A stretch of 64,000 bases of DNA from Neelides folsomi (Eukaryota > Arthropoda > Collembola > Neelipleona > Neelidae): positions 62,001 to 126,000 of the forward strand of contig JAQGBZ010000168.1 of the NCBI GenBank assembly GCA_034687125.1, in the 5' to 3' direction. The notes under the pieces were generated by a model that ran no database searches, was not told the DNA's origin, and saw only the letters and a program-made list of their open reading frames with translations. How positions within the stretch are numbered: the first letter of the stretch is position 1; each line of letters opens with the position of its first letter. Shown here piece after piece: positions 38,436-50,500 of the stretch. The position numbers were made by a program, and so were the translations under genes.

Positions 38436-41126
38436 TTATTCTTCTGCTCTTGCTGAAGTTGAAGCTTCTGAAACCTTGAATTGAATAAAACGGTCATTTT
38501 AAATAAAGCCAATCTTAAAATGTTGATTAAAATAAGATTTGATTTGATTTCTTACGTCTACTAGATCATATATTATTTTTTCATCTTTGTTCCCTTCAGT
38601 TTCCTCTCCACTTGTTGCTACTGTTGTGGCTCCATCGATTTGGCATGGTAAGTCTGCGAATCCAAATCCTTCATTTTCCGTTACCCTTTCTCCACTTTCT
38701 TCTTCTATTCCACTTCCCGGAGAATCCGTCTGAGCCGACAATTCACCAATGTTCAAATGAGAAATCCTCTCATTGGCAAATCGTGCAAAAGCAAAAGAAG
38801 GACCCGAAGAACTTCTCCGTCTTATAAAATCAAAATCAGTTGGGAAATTAATGCTAGGGATAGATGGAATGAAGCCAGTCAATGGTGGATATCTGTAATC
38901 AAAATGAACAATTTAACTAACAATAATTAACAACATTCCTTTCATTAATTTTACAATAACTAGAATGTACTTAATATGAATTGTATGGTATTTGTATGAA
39001 ATTCACTTGCCCTTCTTTTCTCCAATAAAGAATGAAAATTGCTACACCTCCAATTAAAACAAGCCCAAGAACAAGAAGTATAGAAATAGTTCCTCCACCC
39101 AAACCAAGTTTCTCAAACTTCTCACTCGTCCTTTCTTCGTCTTTGTCTTGCCAAGACTTTACGAGTTTGATGTCTCCAATGGAACCGTCAAGGACTATAT
39201 GAGATCGAATTAATTAAGTTTGGAACATTGATGAGGGTTCCGTACGACACAAGTTTACCATTAGCAAGTTTAAAATGAACTTCTTTAACAAAGTCTCTCA
39301 GCCTCTCCATCACCGTCGAGTCTAAGGGGAGAAAGTAGATGTGGGTTGTTTGACCGTCACTCCTCGTTGCAAACACAAACGCTGCACTTTCAAAATTCTT
39401 CTCATCAAACGATGCCTTCAAGTCTTTTTTAACCGAAGGTAAGGAAAACTCCGGTCCTTCAATTATCTTGAGATGAAACGCTACAAATGTCATTTATTTC
39501 TTCGAGTCAGTGAAGTAATTGTCAAATTTAATTTTAAGGGATGAAAATTGTATTTGAAATTGAGTTTACCACAAATAGGGCAGCAAAAGCCAGGAGGCAT
39601 CATTGGACTCGTACATTTGACAGGAGAGTTAGGAACTGCACATTTCACAAAAGAGCAAATCTGTGAAAGAGGAAAAAACCAATAACTGAATCACACATAC
39701 CTGCTATCTGCTGATAAACTTCCAATAATACCAATATTGTCAAGAATGGGATGTACCAATATAGTACTAAAATGTATAGGAATAGTAACCTTAATAGGAA
39801 TTCAGTATAGTTTATACTATATGAGAGTAAAGTTAAGTTTTAATAGGAAACCTTCTGTGCGTATTTTTCCTTGTAGTTGTCACAAACACATTTTTCTCTT
39901 GAACAGTCGGAGTCCAAGAGGCCAAAATGTGTCTGAGGATCCTTAAGGAATTGAAGTTTCCCCAGCTGCGTTGTCATCATCAAAGCAATTGAAGTATAGT
40001 TTAATTCCTATATAGAAATATCAAAATGGTTTTTGAGCACATCCAACCAAGGAGGACTTTTTTGTATTGAATTACGATCTGACCGTGTTTCCAACAAAAA
40101 CTCTTCGGACAGAGACATCGTCGGAGATTCTTAATTTAAAAGAAGAGTTTGGGGGGAATTTGACTGAGTCGAATTGACAAGGAACAGCCTCTACATGAGG
40201 AATGGCCTTTGAGCTCAACAGGCTGTCAGGACCAATCCAATTACTCGGCTCGAACCAATCTTCTTCCAAAGTCCGAACAAATTCACCCTCTGACCAAAGA
40301 CACAAGAAATATCTCAGTCAGTACCATATAAACTTATAAACTTCATCTTAGGGCTAGAGGAAATCCCAAATCTTTATACATACAAACACTTTGACCTTCT
40401 TTCATTATTAAAATTTATAGGTTTTACATCTTTATCTGATTCGGAGGGAAAGAATGTATTGAGATCTCGAAAGTCGAAAATCGCGAATTGTATTATTTAT
40501 TAAGATATAAAAAAGTTTTCAAAGAATATAAAATATCCCATTAAAATTGTATGAACTAACATATTTTCAAACTTATGTGACATCATACGTATTATACTGT
40601 ATACATTATATAAGTAATATTATGTAAGCTCTAAGAGATACATTGTAGTTTTTGAAGTAGAGTATGTAAAACATAAAAAGACCGCTTTTGCACTTTCAAT
40701 AGACATTACTTGTCATTTTAGTATATAAGTATGATAAAGACGACATTCATATTAGTATGTATATCTCACCAAACAGAGAAATGATTTGGGTAAAAGAGGT
40801 GCTTATTTGAATTTAATACCTGTCCCTTGGCAAAGACCATTTTGCGATCCCAAACTTGTAGATCCTTCTGAGAATACGAAATGACCATTGAGCGGAAGGA
40901 TGATTTGTTTCGTTTCAATGACACCAGTAGGCATCGCCACGACGGATTTCTCCATTTCAGGAGGAAATAAAAAAATATTCGAAGAACAATTTGACTCAAT
41001 TCCCACCCAGTTGTTCAGATTTCCGAAATTCGTATTCTTTTCCCATACTTTCACTTCTTGGCACTTGACTTGAAGGAGAAGGAAACCGAGAAGTTTTATG
41101 CAACTTTTCATATCAACGTAATTCAT
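38436..41126 (-). CDS. amn: amnionless homologue (single-pass endocytic co-receptor)
   Basis: Eight exons on the minus strand: 41126-40820, 40289-40084, 40007-39852, 39660-39570, 39480-39259, 39194-39011, 38892-38556 and 38474-38436, 513 residues. A signal peptide (IKLLGFLLLQVKC) precedes the typical amnionless start KVWEKNTNFGNLNNW. A Cys-rich VWC-like segment follows in exons 3-4 (CSREKCVCD, ICSFVKC, PPGFCCPIC), then a membrane span at about 363-384 (ISILLVLGLVLIGGVAIFIL) and a cytoplasmic tail (SFAFARFANERISHL). Vertebrate amnionless pairs with cubilin to internalise protein ligands, and insects use the pair in nephrocytes. The intron 38893-39010 is joined in frame only with a GC donor (GG/GCAAGT). 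No FXNPXF endocytosis motif is visible in the tail. The stop codon overlaps AATAAA. The start may be the Met at 41126 or at 41111. Confidence 0.9.
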
Positions 41127-44100
41127 TGCGAGCTTATAAAATTATCGGAAAGGGTTTTTATCTTTATGGACATTTAAAGTGGAAAAACTGCGTTCTTTCT
41201 TTGAGATTGTGAAAAGAATGTAAAATGCAATATATCGGCATTAAAATGAGAATGGGGGCGTGAGTGGAGCTTGATGAAAGTTGAGATCTTACAGAAAGCA
41301 TGGTATTTTCATATACAAAGTTATAGGGCTTTTTCAAGGGGTCTAACGGATTCATTTACAATAACTTTTCCCCCTTTCAAAAGGACGCAATGTGGGCTGT
41401 GTCAAAGAACAAAAAGAATTTTAATATTAAATTTCATTCTATCATTCACGTTTTTTACATGATGGATTTCACTTCAAAATATTACTACGTACATAACATT
41501 AAATAATGTAGTATATGGAACCAAGCAGTATACACCATACGATATATACCGGTTCCATATTACAAAAAATTTCTGAGTTTTACAAAGTTTAAAAGGGTTG
41601 AAAGTCTTAAAAGCATAGTTTCTAGTCCATGTAGCTTTGAACTAGTTTTGTAGATTTCATTTAAAAAATTCTCCTTTATTACAGATACGTTCTCTTCATT
41701 TATCTCATTAACAAGAGATTTTATATCCGATTATTTTCAAAATTAACTTTTCTTCTAAATTATATTCATACATTTAAATCAGTATGTATGTAATATATCA
41801 TATACTATATTTGTATAATTATATTTTATATGTACCACATACATACATACTACTCTTGTAAAATATATAGAAATACACAGAGTTTATACTCTACATTAGA
41901 AGTAGAGTGTAGAAATACAACAAGGTATACGTTAGATAAGAGAATTGAATTAAAATTGGCATGAAACAGAGGGATTGTTGGCTCTTGCCATTATCTTCAT
42001 TAAAGGAGTCATGCATCTTTGTATATTCATTGTCAGTTGAATTACATATATGCAAGGTACTAATGCTCTATATTGCTATTTCTCCCCCTCGGTTCGTATA
42101 AACAAGGTATTATGTATTGAACTCCGTCCAATCTATCTGTATGCTATATAGTATGGTACTGTGTATTTATAATAAATACAGATACATAATATTAGGTATA
42201 TCCACTCATAGTAGTTAAATGTAACCATGCTACCTTCAAACACATACATACAGAACTATTTTGATTAAGAACTATGTATGGAACAAACTTAAAGTTTATT
42301 TCCTTTTTGCAAATAGTGTGTATCATGCAATAGTAAAGAGAATGTTTGCTAAGTTGATTTGAAAAATCCTAAATCAACATCTTTTTAAATCGATGTCAAT
42401 TATCAGACTACCATTTACCCTCTTTTCAGTCCTTATTATGTATGTTAATGCAAAATTACAAATTCAAATCATGCATTATCTACTACTCAGTAGTTTTGAA
42501 AACTCAATTAATATTGTTTTCTTTCAATCAGGGGCCCATTGCACAATATTTTTTTACTTTGCAAACTTCAAAAGTTTGCCCAAAGTTATATTTCAACTTT
42601 ATATTAATATTATTTCTATCAAAAATTTTAATTGTCAGTTTAAATGCATAGTTAATTTAGTAGAGTTTATTTAAATTAAAAAAATCAATTACACATATTA
42701 ACGATCGGGCAAAGTATTAATTGTAAATTAGTGGATAGTGGAGGGCGAACTCACTAATGTAAGATAAAACAAACAGGAGGGCAGGAAAGAAAATAATTTA
42801 GTGATAGATCCAGAGAATGAGGGAATTAGACGAGGAAATCCCTAGTGGGTCTATTAATGGAATTGGTAGAGGGTTCGGAGTCGAGAGTGTCGGCGGTCAT
42901 CAGGTGGAGACGTCGTCTGATTCATCCCATTCAATTCTCCCCGTTGGCCATCGACCCTTCCCCTCTCATTAACTAATTATTTATACGATGGAATTGCTCC
43001 GACCATCGCATCGCCCTCCACACACAGTTTTATAACATCATTTAGAATTTTCAAACAAATTCATGATAATCCTATGAGAATCGTAATCGTACTTGAGCGA
43101 TTTAATTCTTTGTATTTAAATTACGTGTATTGACGTCTGTTAAACACTATTAAATATAATTAAATTAAGGAAATCATCGATTTATGAAAAGTGTTAGTTA
43201 ATCATTTTTGTAGCGTGAAAAGAAAAGTTGTGGTTTAGGTAATACTGTACTTAAGGCATTTTCCATTTCTTTTCAATGGTTTATCACTGATGGTGAAGAA
43301 GAGATAAAAAAAGGGGGAAAATTTTTGAAAGGAGTAAGGTAAGTGAAATTAGAATTACAAAAAAAGCTTTTACCGCTAATGGGGAAAGAATCTCGTTGAG
43401 GAATCTTTTGAAAGTTAAAGACCGCACAAGACACAACTCATCTTCCATATAACCTTTCATATGAAACCAAAGGCGAAATAAAGTTTTACACTAAAAGAGA
43501 TGGTAAAATGCATGGATAATATTGCCTAGACTCGGGCGAAATTGATGCTATGTCCGGGTTTCCATGTCTAGCATTTTCGTATATGATACATACGGTATCA
43601 TATACGATTTCCATATTATAGAGAGAAGGGTTAAAGGAAGTAAGTATTCATGAGTCAGATCCGAGTAGAGGAAATGGGAGTCTCTTCAGTTCTCTCAACA
43701 TGTCAGGGGAAGGAGAGTCTCTCATTTAAGTAACAGGTTTCTCCGGAGGTTTAAACCCGTCAACCGTCTCTCCCAACCCCGTCGACTTTCAGAAGATGTC
43801 GAGGGAAATAAAAGGTCTTAAGGAGAAGGGCAGCAGGAGAAACTCTTATAGCTTTCCATTAACATGATGAGTTTCCTTCCTCTTTTCACGCCTTGCTTCA
43901 TCCTTTCAAACTTACAAACTCCAATTTACCTCTTTGTTTCCTATACAGACAGATAAAACATTATTTGCTTCTTTGTTCAATGCCCTATTATTATTCATTA
44001 TTACTCATAATCATAATCATTAATCTCATCATTCAGCAATGCATCAATATTAATAAAATATTTACAATTTTGCAAATATCAATATTTTACATTAACAAAC

Positions 44101-44136
44101 AATAAAGTATTTTAGACAAGCTGTATCTGTACATAT

Positions 44137-44835
44137 AATAAAACCAATTTGAAAAATTAAAAAACGACTAAGGAGTCGGTAATAAAAAGCATGAAATAAC
44201 CTCAACAAAGGATTAATTAAATGCCGAGATCGTCCGAAATTCTTCTTAAAGCTGGTTCAGAAAGGAGCATGATTAATACAAATGACAGAATTTTACAACT
44301 AATATAGTTAAATTAAATCATGGATCATTGTTTAGATAATGGACCAAAAACGGGCTACCATTGCCCGAATACGGGTAGTGGTTTTGTGATAGTGTTTACC
44401 GGAAAAGAGGCAATAATTACCCGAAATCAGGCATTTATTACAAAGTTGCTTCAAACGCGTAACATTGCTCGAAATGAGTAAGTTTGCCCGAATGAATTTT
44501 CATAATGAGTAACGTTTGGGCGGGTACCCGAACGGATAATATTAAAAACCAAACCCGTACGCCGTACCCGGTACCCTATGATATTTTGACGGGTCGCATT
44601 TTAAAACTACCCGTACTCGATTTCTACCCGAAACTCAAGTACCAAATAGGAGCCTATTACTGACAAGTTATGATGAGTTTGGTATGTGTGATTATGATTA
44701 CAATAAAAATTTCATATATGTTATATTTCTAATTTGCGTCGACCTCGGCATTTAATTAATCATTTGTTGAGGTTATTTCATGCTTTTTATTACCCATCCT
44801 TCAGTCGTTTTTCAATTTTTCAAATTGGTTTTATT
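44137..44835. mobile_element. foldback-like element with long inverted repeats
   Basis: Two arms of about 96 bp, 44137-44232 and 44740-44835, are reverse complements with eight mismatches (about 92% identity). They begin AATAAAACCAATTTG and end ATGCCGAGRTCG. The 507-bp interior has no coding potential. It is richer in GC than its surroundings and contains CCCGAA five times between about 44363 and 44635, with related CGGGTA and GTACCCG words. Clustered short motifs of this kind are seen next to the ends of hAT-type transposons, where transposase binds. No clear target-site duplication was found, so the superfamily is unassigned. Confidence 0.75.
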
Positions 44836-47017
44836 TCATGATTTTTAATCAAAAGATACTAAGATACAAAAGAATGCACAATTTGACTTAATAAGTGATT
44901 TTTAAAATGGGAGCATAATGGATATCAAACGACAATTAGAAAAGATTGTATTCAGTTCAATAGTGACTGCAATTCTTCACATAATATCATATACAAGTTT
45001 ACCGATTGATTGGTTGTATAAGTTTACCGATCACTTTAAAAATTTATTATTCAAAAAAAATTGAAATTTGTATTGTTACTATTGATTTTATTATTTTGGT
45101 TAATAGTTATTTATTTTGTTTTTTGTGGTTAAATAATTAACCATTGATTTTTTTCACTTTTTATCTCACTACGACTTGCTCTTAGACAGTATCTTTCGAT
45201 TGGTATATAATTTATGGAATTCTGTAAAGGCGTTTAGGAGGAGATAGAGATACAAAATTCCGGACATAAATCCGGACAGGTCAAACGCATACTCCTTTCG
45301 GTAAAACCTCAGTCGTAAAAATAATGCAAGTAAGAACATTGTGTATTTTTCTATCAGGGTTAATTTAACTGTCTGGAATCTCATCAATTTTATAATTCTT
45401 ACTATATTTATCGTTTGTATGAAATATATATTTGTGTTATGTATGGGTTATATATTTAATACCTGTGCACGTGCACGTTTATGATATAATAATACTTACC
45501 TAAAGTTTTGATAAGATCAAGATTTTACTGCATCAGTTCATAAAACCATCGTCTATGATGTGTAATACAAAGCGTTTATAAATCATGTACGTTTATGATT
45601 TTATTCAAGTTTGGCAATACGGAAATGGTGAAGTGTTACAGTGCTACAGTCCCTCATCTGATATTTAATTGATAAAAGTGGAGAAAAGTAATATAGGAAA
45701 TCTTAATGTTCCTTTTGCATGTCCCATGTCCTTCTTGGAGGAAAAAATGATTTATTTATTTTTCCACACTCTGTTCTTCTGTAATGTTTATCTTCATGTG
45801 TACAAAATAACCACCACTCTTGTTCTTACTTTTGATATATCTTTAGCTTGACAAAAATTTACCGGATCTGTGGGCGGTTGACTTAATTTTTGGGTATATG
45901 AATAATGTTATTTTATCTTACGCATGTAAATTGTGAGTGGAAACATTATTTTTCAACACATTAGTTTTAAAAAGAGTAGACGCATAACATTGGCTAACAT
46001 GTTTATTAATCTTTGTGTTTATTTCGAATAGATGATTTAGGTAAGCTTCCTCATGAAAATGATGGCAAGAATCACTTTTGGAATTTTGGGAATATTTTCC
46101 AATTTAAATAGAAAATAAAGAGGGAAAGTATTTATATCGACATTTGCAATTCACGGTTAATTGAATACTTTTTATCAATTACTCACTATTAGTTGTACAT
46201 GAAGATTAATCTATTTAGAAGCAGACGGAATAGGGGCGTTTTCGTTTGAAGAAAAATGATCGAACCACGCCAAGTTTACCAAACCTATGTACTCTGAAGA
46301 ATAATTTGGAAAATTGACCGAAAGAAAACGGTAGCGGAAATTTAATTAAACTCAGAGAGTTGTGTATAAAAGCATTATACACAACTCATAATCTTATGTA
46401 GACAAATCGGAAGGAACTTTGTGAATTTCTTTTGTAAAATTTGTAAAATATTAGGCAAAATACAATGAGATGAGTGATGAAATCACTTTGTAAATTAATA
46501 ATTAAAATGAAAGCTTTGCAGATTTACATTTATGAAATTGATTAATGATATATAAATGATTTTAAAACAATTTTTATTTATTTATAATTCCTGTTTGAGA
46601 AACATGAACATTTAGTTTAACAATAATTTTTTAAGTCGTAAAGTTAATCCTATCCTATTTACAAGTAGATACATAAAGGGCTATTCCAAAATAATTAATT
46701 TCATAGTTTCAGGTTTTGCATACCTACACATATTGACAATTAAAGAATAATTACTGATAAGGATAAGAAGTATGTAAAATCTTAAAAGATATAGCATAAA
46801 AAGAGTTTCAAAAAAGAAATCATTGTGTTCACGTTAAAAAGTACAACAGTTTACTATGTAATTTAATTACTGCCTAGTGCTTACACAATTGGTATGTTCT
46901 TTACTAATTATTTAATATGGTATTATAATGTAGTTGATAAATCCATTACTTTACAACCTACTTATAAACATTAATAAATAAGCTTATTTCAATATGCTTA
47001 TTAAGGTATTTTATGTA

Positions 47018-47092
47018 AGGCTGCGTCAAAAGTTGCTTTCTTTTTCATATGATTGTCAATTTAAAAAAGAAAGCAACCTTTGACGCACCGCG
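47018..47092. mobile_element. 75-bp hairpin, probable miniature inverted-repeat element
   Basis: The 24-base arm TGCGTCAAAAGTTGCTTTCTTTTT, from 47022 to 47045, pairs with its reverse complement at 47064-47087 with one mismatch, around an 18-base loop. TA lies just outside both ends (47016-47017 and 47093-47094), as expected of a Tc1/mariner-derived MITE with almost all its interior lost. A small structured RNA could look the same. Confidence 0.6.
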
Positions 47093-47518
47093 TATACTGT
47101 ACCATAATTACCTCGCATAAATTAAGTTTTTTTAATTTAATTTTTAAAATATAGAAATTTAATTAATCAGAATTTCGCATAAGGATTAGAAATTAAGTAC
47201 ATAATATTATATTAGCTACTAAATGCTATTCAAACATTCTAATTCATTAGCACCTTAACTATACTATTAATCTTTAATCAATACATGTACGATTAACTTT
47301 AATTATTTTATTTGACCAAAAATATCGTTAAAACATTTTAGAATTTGATGAAGGACCAATTTGATATGTGCAAACATGAAATTATTTGCATACTTTTTTA
47401 AATGTTTATGACTGACATGAGTAAAAAAACAACCTTTTAAATTAGCTAAATGGTCACCGAATAGTGTGGGATAATCGGATGATAAAATAACCATAAATTC
47501 TATAAAGCTTTTTCAGAT

Positions 47519-50500
47519 TTAAAGATGCCATACGAAAATGAGTAGAGTTGAAATTATGATTAGGCAAACGCTTTCTTCTGTTCTCCGTCCAACTCCACGA
47601 ACTAAAATAAAAAAAAATTCAATAATTCACTAAAAATATATCACAAACTTTAATACAATACATCTACCATAAAATACTTTAATATATTATATGGTATACC
47701 ATGTACAGATATGTAAGGTATGTCTATGGTACACATTCAATAAATATAGTAGTGTTATGATACTACCTAAAGATAATTCTGTCTTGTTGTTACACTTTAA
47801 AAAAGGTATTGCAAGAGATGAAGATAAAAAAGTTCCTTACCAAGCAAATGGGCTTCTCTCCTATCTTCAAATGGAGAAATGTTAAATGTTGAAATTGCCC
47901 TAAGATCATGTTGCTGTTGCTTCTTATGTGTTTCCAGAATCCTTTCGTCTTCCTCTTGCCAAAAGAGTGTGGAGATGCTCGCGACACAACGAACTTTCGC
48001 TTCCCCATCTGCTCTAAAGTGAATGGCCTCAAGTGGAAGGAGAAGCTGGGAGACAGAAGAGGTGAGATGAAGCCCGGTTTCATCAGTTGGACTGCTCAGG
48101 ACATATTTGCTCAAAATCTAATAAAAATTTAATGATAATTTAACTCATTTTTAAACATTTTAATATATGGTATATAAGTACTATAGTAAATAAATATGAA
48201 CTATATTACTTAAATATGATAGATCTTTTTATAGATATAATAAATCTAACAAATTATATGGATGAATAGAATTTTGTGAGCTTTCATAAAATACTCATTC
48301 CAGACCTAAATATTTAATCCTTATTATAATTTAAAAGAGATATATTATGCGGATACTTTATCTCATACTAAAGTTGTATTGATAATCCTAGATTCTTCTG
48401 TATACCCATAGATTTAAGCAGAATATTACAAACATGGAAAATAAATTCGTAAATGTACGTCAATGAAAGGAACTCATTTCACTCATCAGAGACTCAATTG
48501 AAGGAATGGAAATAATTTGTTTTGATGTTTAAAGAATTCGCGGAATTTTCACATGAAGGAATATGAGATTAAAAGATATTAAGCTTATAAAGACATTTTA
48601 TAATTTTGCTCTCAATAAAAATATCTTAATCTCATTTTTCGTTTTTATTGCATATTAAATTATGATTTTGTATTAGATTTTGAATCTTGGCCATTTTCAA
48701 ATATATTTCAACAGGATTCCATAAAATAGTAAGCTAAAGAGTTTGGATTTATAAAGATTTATATTGCAAGTTATTCATTGGAATGAGTTAAAATTTGAAA
48801 TGTTGAATGATGAAAAGAATGTCGAATTTTGACTTAACCCGATCACATAATAAAAATGACCAGAGTTGTTGAAAAAGATTAAAATATGGCCATTTCTTTT
48901 GGGTTGAGCCCAGTGATGTAAAAAGTTTGGTTTTATGGTAAACTCCAATTTCATTTTTCATCGTAAAAGAAGTCGATGAAAGAGTCAAGGGAAGAAATTT
49001 AAATTACACTTTTCCCAATTCTCATCGAAGAGAGAAAAGGAATAAAAAGAAGTTGGGAAGTGGGAGAGAGAAAAAGAAGCGGAATATTTGTGGGGAAGGG
49101 GGAAGGCGATTGAAGTGTCCAGTGAACAAAATTTCTTTTTATTGGCTCCTTCCCTGAGATGTGTGGGAGAGAATTCGGAAGGGGAGTTTTACCGGGACAT
49201 CGTTGATGTACCAGGAGAGTCTCGCTGGTGGGAACGACTCTTCACTTCTGCAACTGAGGTCGAGAAGTTCGCCGGCCTCGTATTCAGGCAAACGGTCTCC
49301 GTTTGCTGAGATTTCCGGACCCTTCTCTGGCAAATCTGTGTGGAAATTGAACTCATATTACAAACTCTCCTTCCATATGCCTTATATCTTCTCTGGTTCT
49401 TTAATCCATATAACCTCCATATGCTTTGAACATTATGTATGGTATACTACTAGTATCTAAATAGATAGAGATCCGGCCACAAGTTCTAATCCAATCTAAA
49501 AACCCTCTTCAAAATATGCTAACAGATATGTACAAGATATGTATGAACTGTACAATATATGTACAAGCTAGATTGTTGTAAAATAAGCTATATAAGGGAA
49601 AGGAGTTGAAGTGGTTGGTAAAAGAGAAGAACAAACTCTCGTTCTCCTCTTCACTACTTTTAACCATTTAGAAGAACCTCGGAGCAGTTGAAGTGGCCAA
49701 TGAATGGGGAGTATATACAACTTCCTCAGAACTTTTATTGTCTCAGAGTTTGATGATGATAACCATTACAGTTCAACCGCAAGAGAAGGGAAATTGTTTT
49801 TAAATTAAGGTCAATGAGTTGATCCCTTTATTACCTCCTCACTCTTTACTGCTAAGCTCACCATTCCAGCTTAACTGTTAGTTTAGTAATCTAATAATAA
49901 AAGCAATGTGGTTGAAAGGCTAAAACAACTATATTATTTCCCCTTTACACAATAACCAACTTTAAATTCTTTCAAAATTCAATCTAAGGAAAACATACGG
50001 GTTCTATGTACTTCTACCATAGGGCTTCTACCAAATTTGGAACTTGGAACTATTCAGGTTAGAACTTCAATGTAAAGTTAAAAGGCATTTATCAAAGTAA
50101 TGGATCATCATCATAATACGTTTTATTATTACGAGGAGTTGTAAAACTTTGAGAGCTTTTTAAACTTGTTGATGTACATAGTTAAATTTGAATAATAAAT
50201 AATATTTATTTTAAAAATCTATAAGTTCCTGCCATTTGTTTTTTGATTAGATTTCTTGAATATTGAATATCCCCTCTATTTACTTTTCATACATATGAAA
50301 TTACATATGATATTACATGATAAAGCGCTCTCTTGTCTTGGGTGGTTTTTGAACAGAGACTGATTTTAAGTAAAAGTGGAAATTCTTCAGAGGATTCCGA
50401 AAAGAAAAGAATAAATGGGAAGTTATAGAGATTCAGTTCAGCTCGATGCAAAGTGGAGCTGGAAGAAAAGTTTGGTTTCAGATGAGTCGCATGGGAATTC

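Larger units (their letters stand above)
41127..47518. other. gene-free region between amnionless and the Beat gene
   Basis: About 6.4 kb of AT-rich DNA. I see no coding exon that I can support; the longest open frames (for example 42393-42674) look like chance. It contains the 699-bp inverted-repeat element (44137-44835), the 75-bp hairpin (47018-47092) and TACATA-type simple repeats near 41800-41850. It may hold amnionless promoter sequence at its left end and the Beat 3' UTR at its right end. Confidence 0.6.

Noticed and set aside
42393-42674. 93-codon open frame in the gene-free region
   Set aside because: AT-rich, hydrophobic by composition, with no homology pattern or regulatory context.
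47576-47590. TGGACGGAGAAC on the minus strand, identical to the first bases of miR-184
   Set aside because: It lies inside the Beat last coding exon, the match ends after 12 bases, and no hairpin partner is visible. Coincidence of codons is enough.
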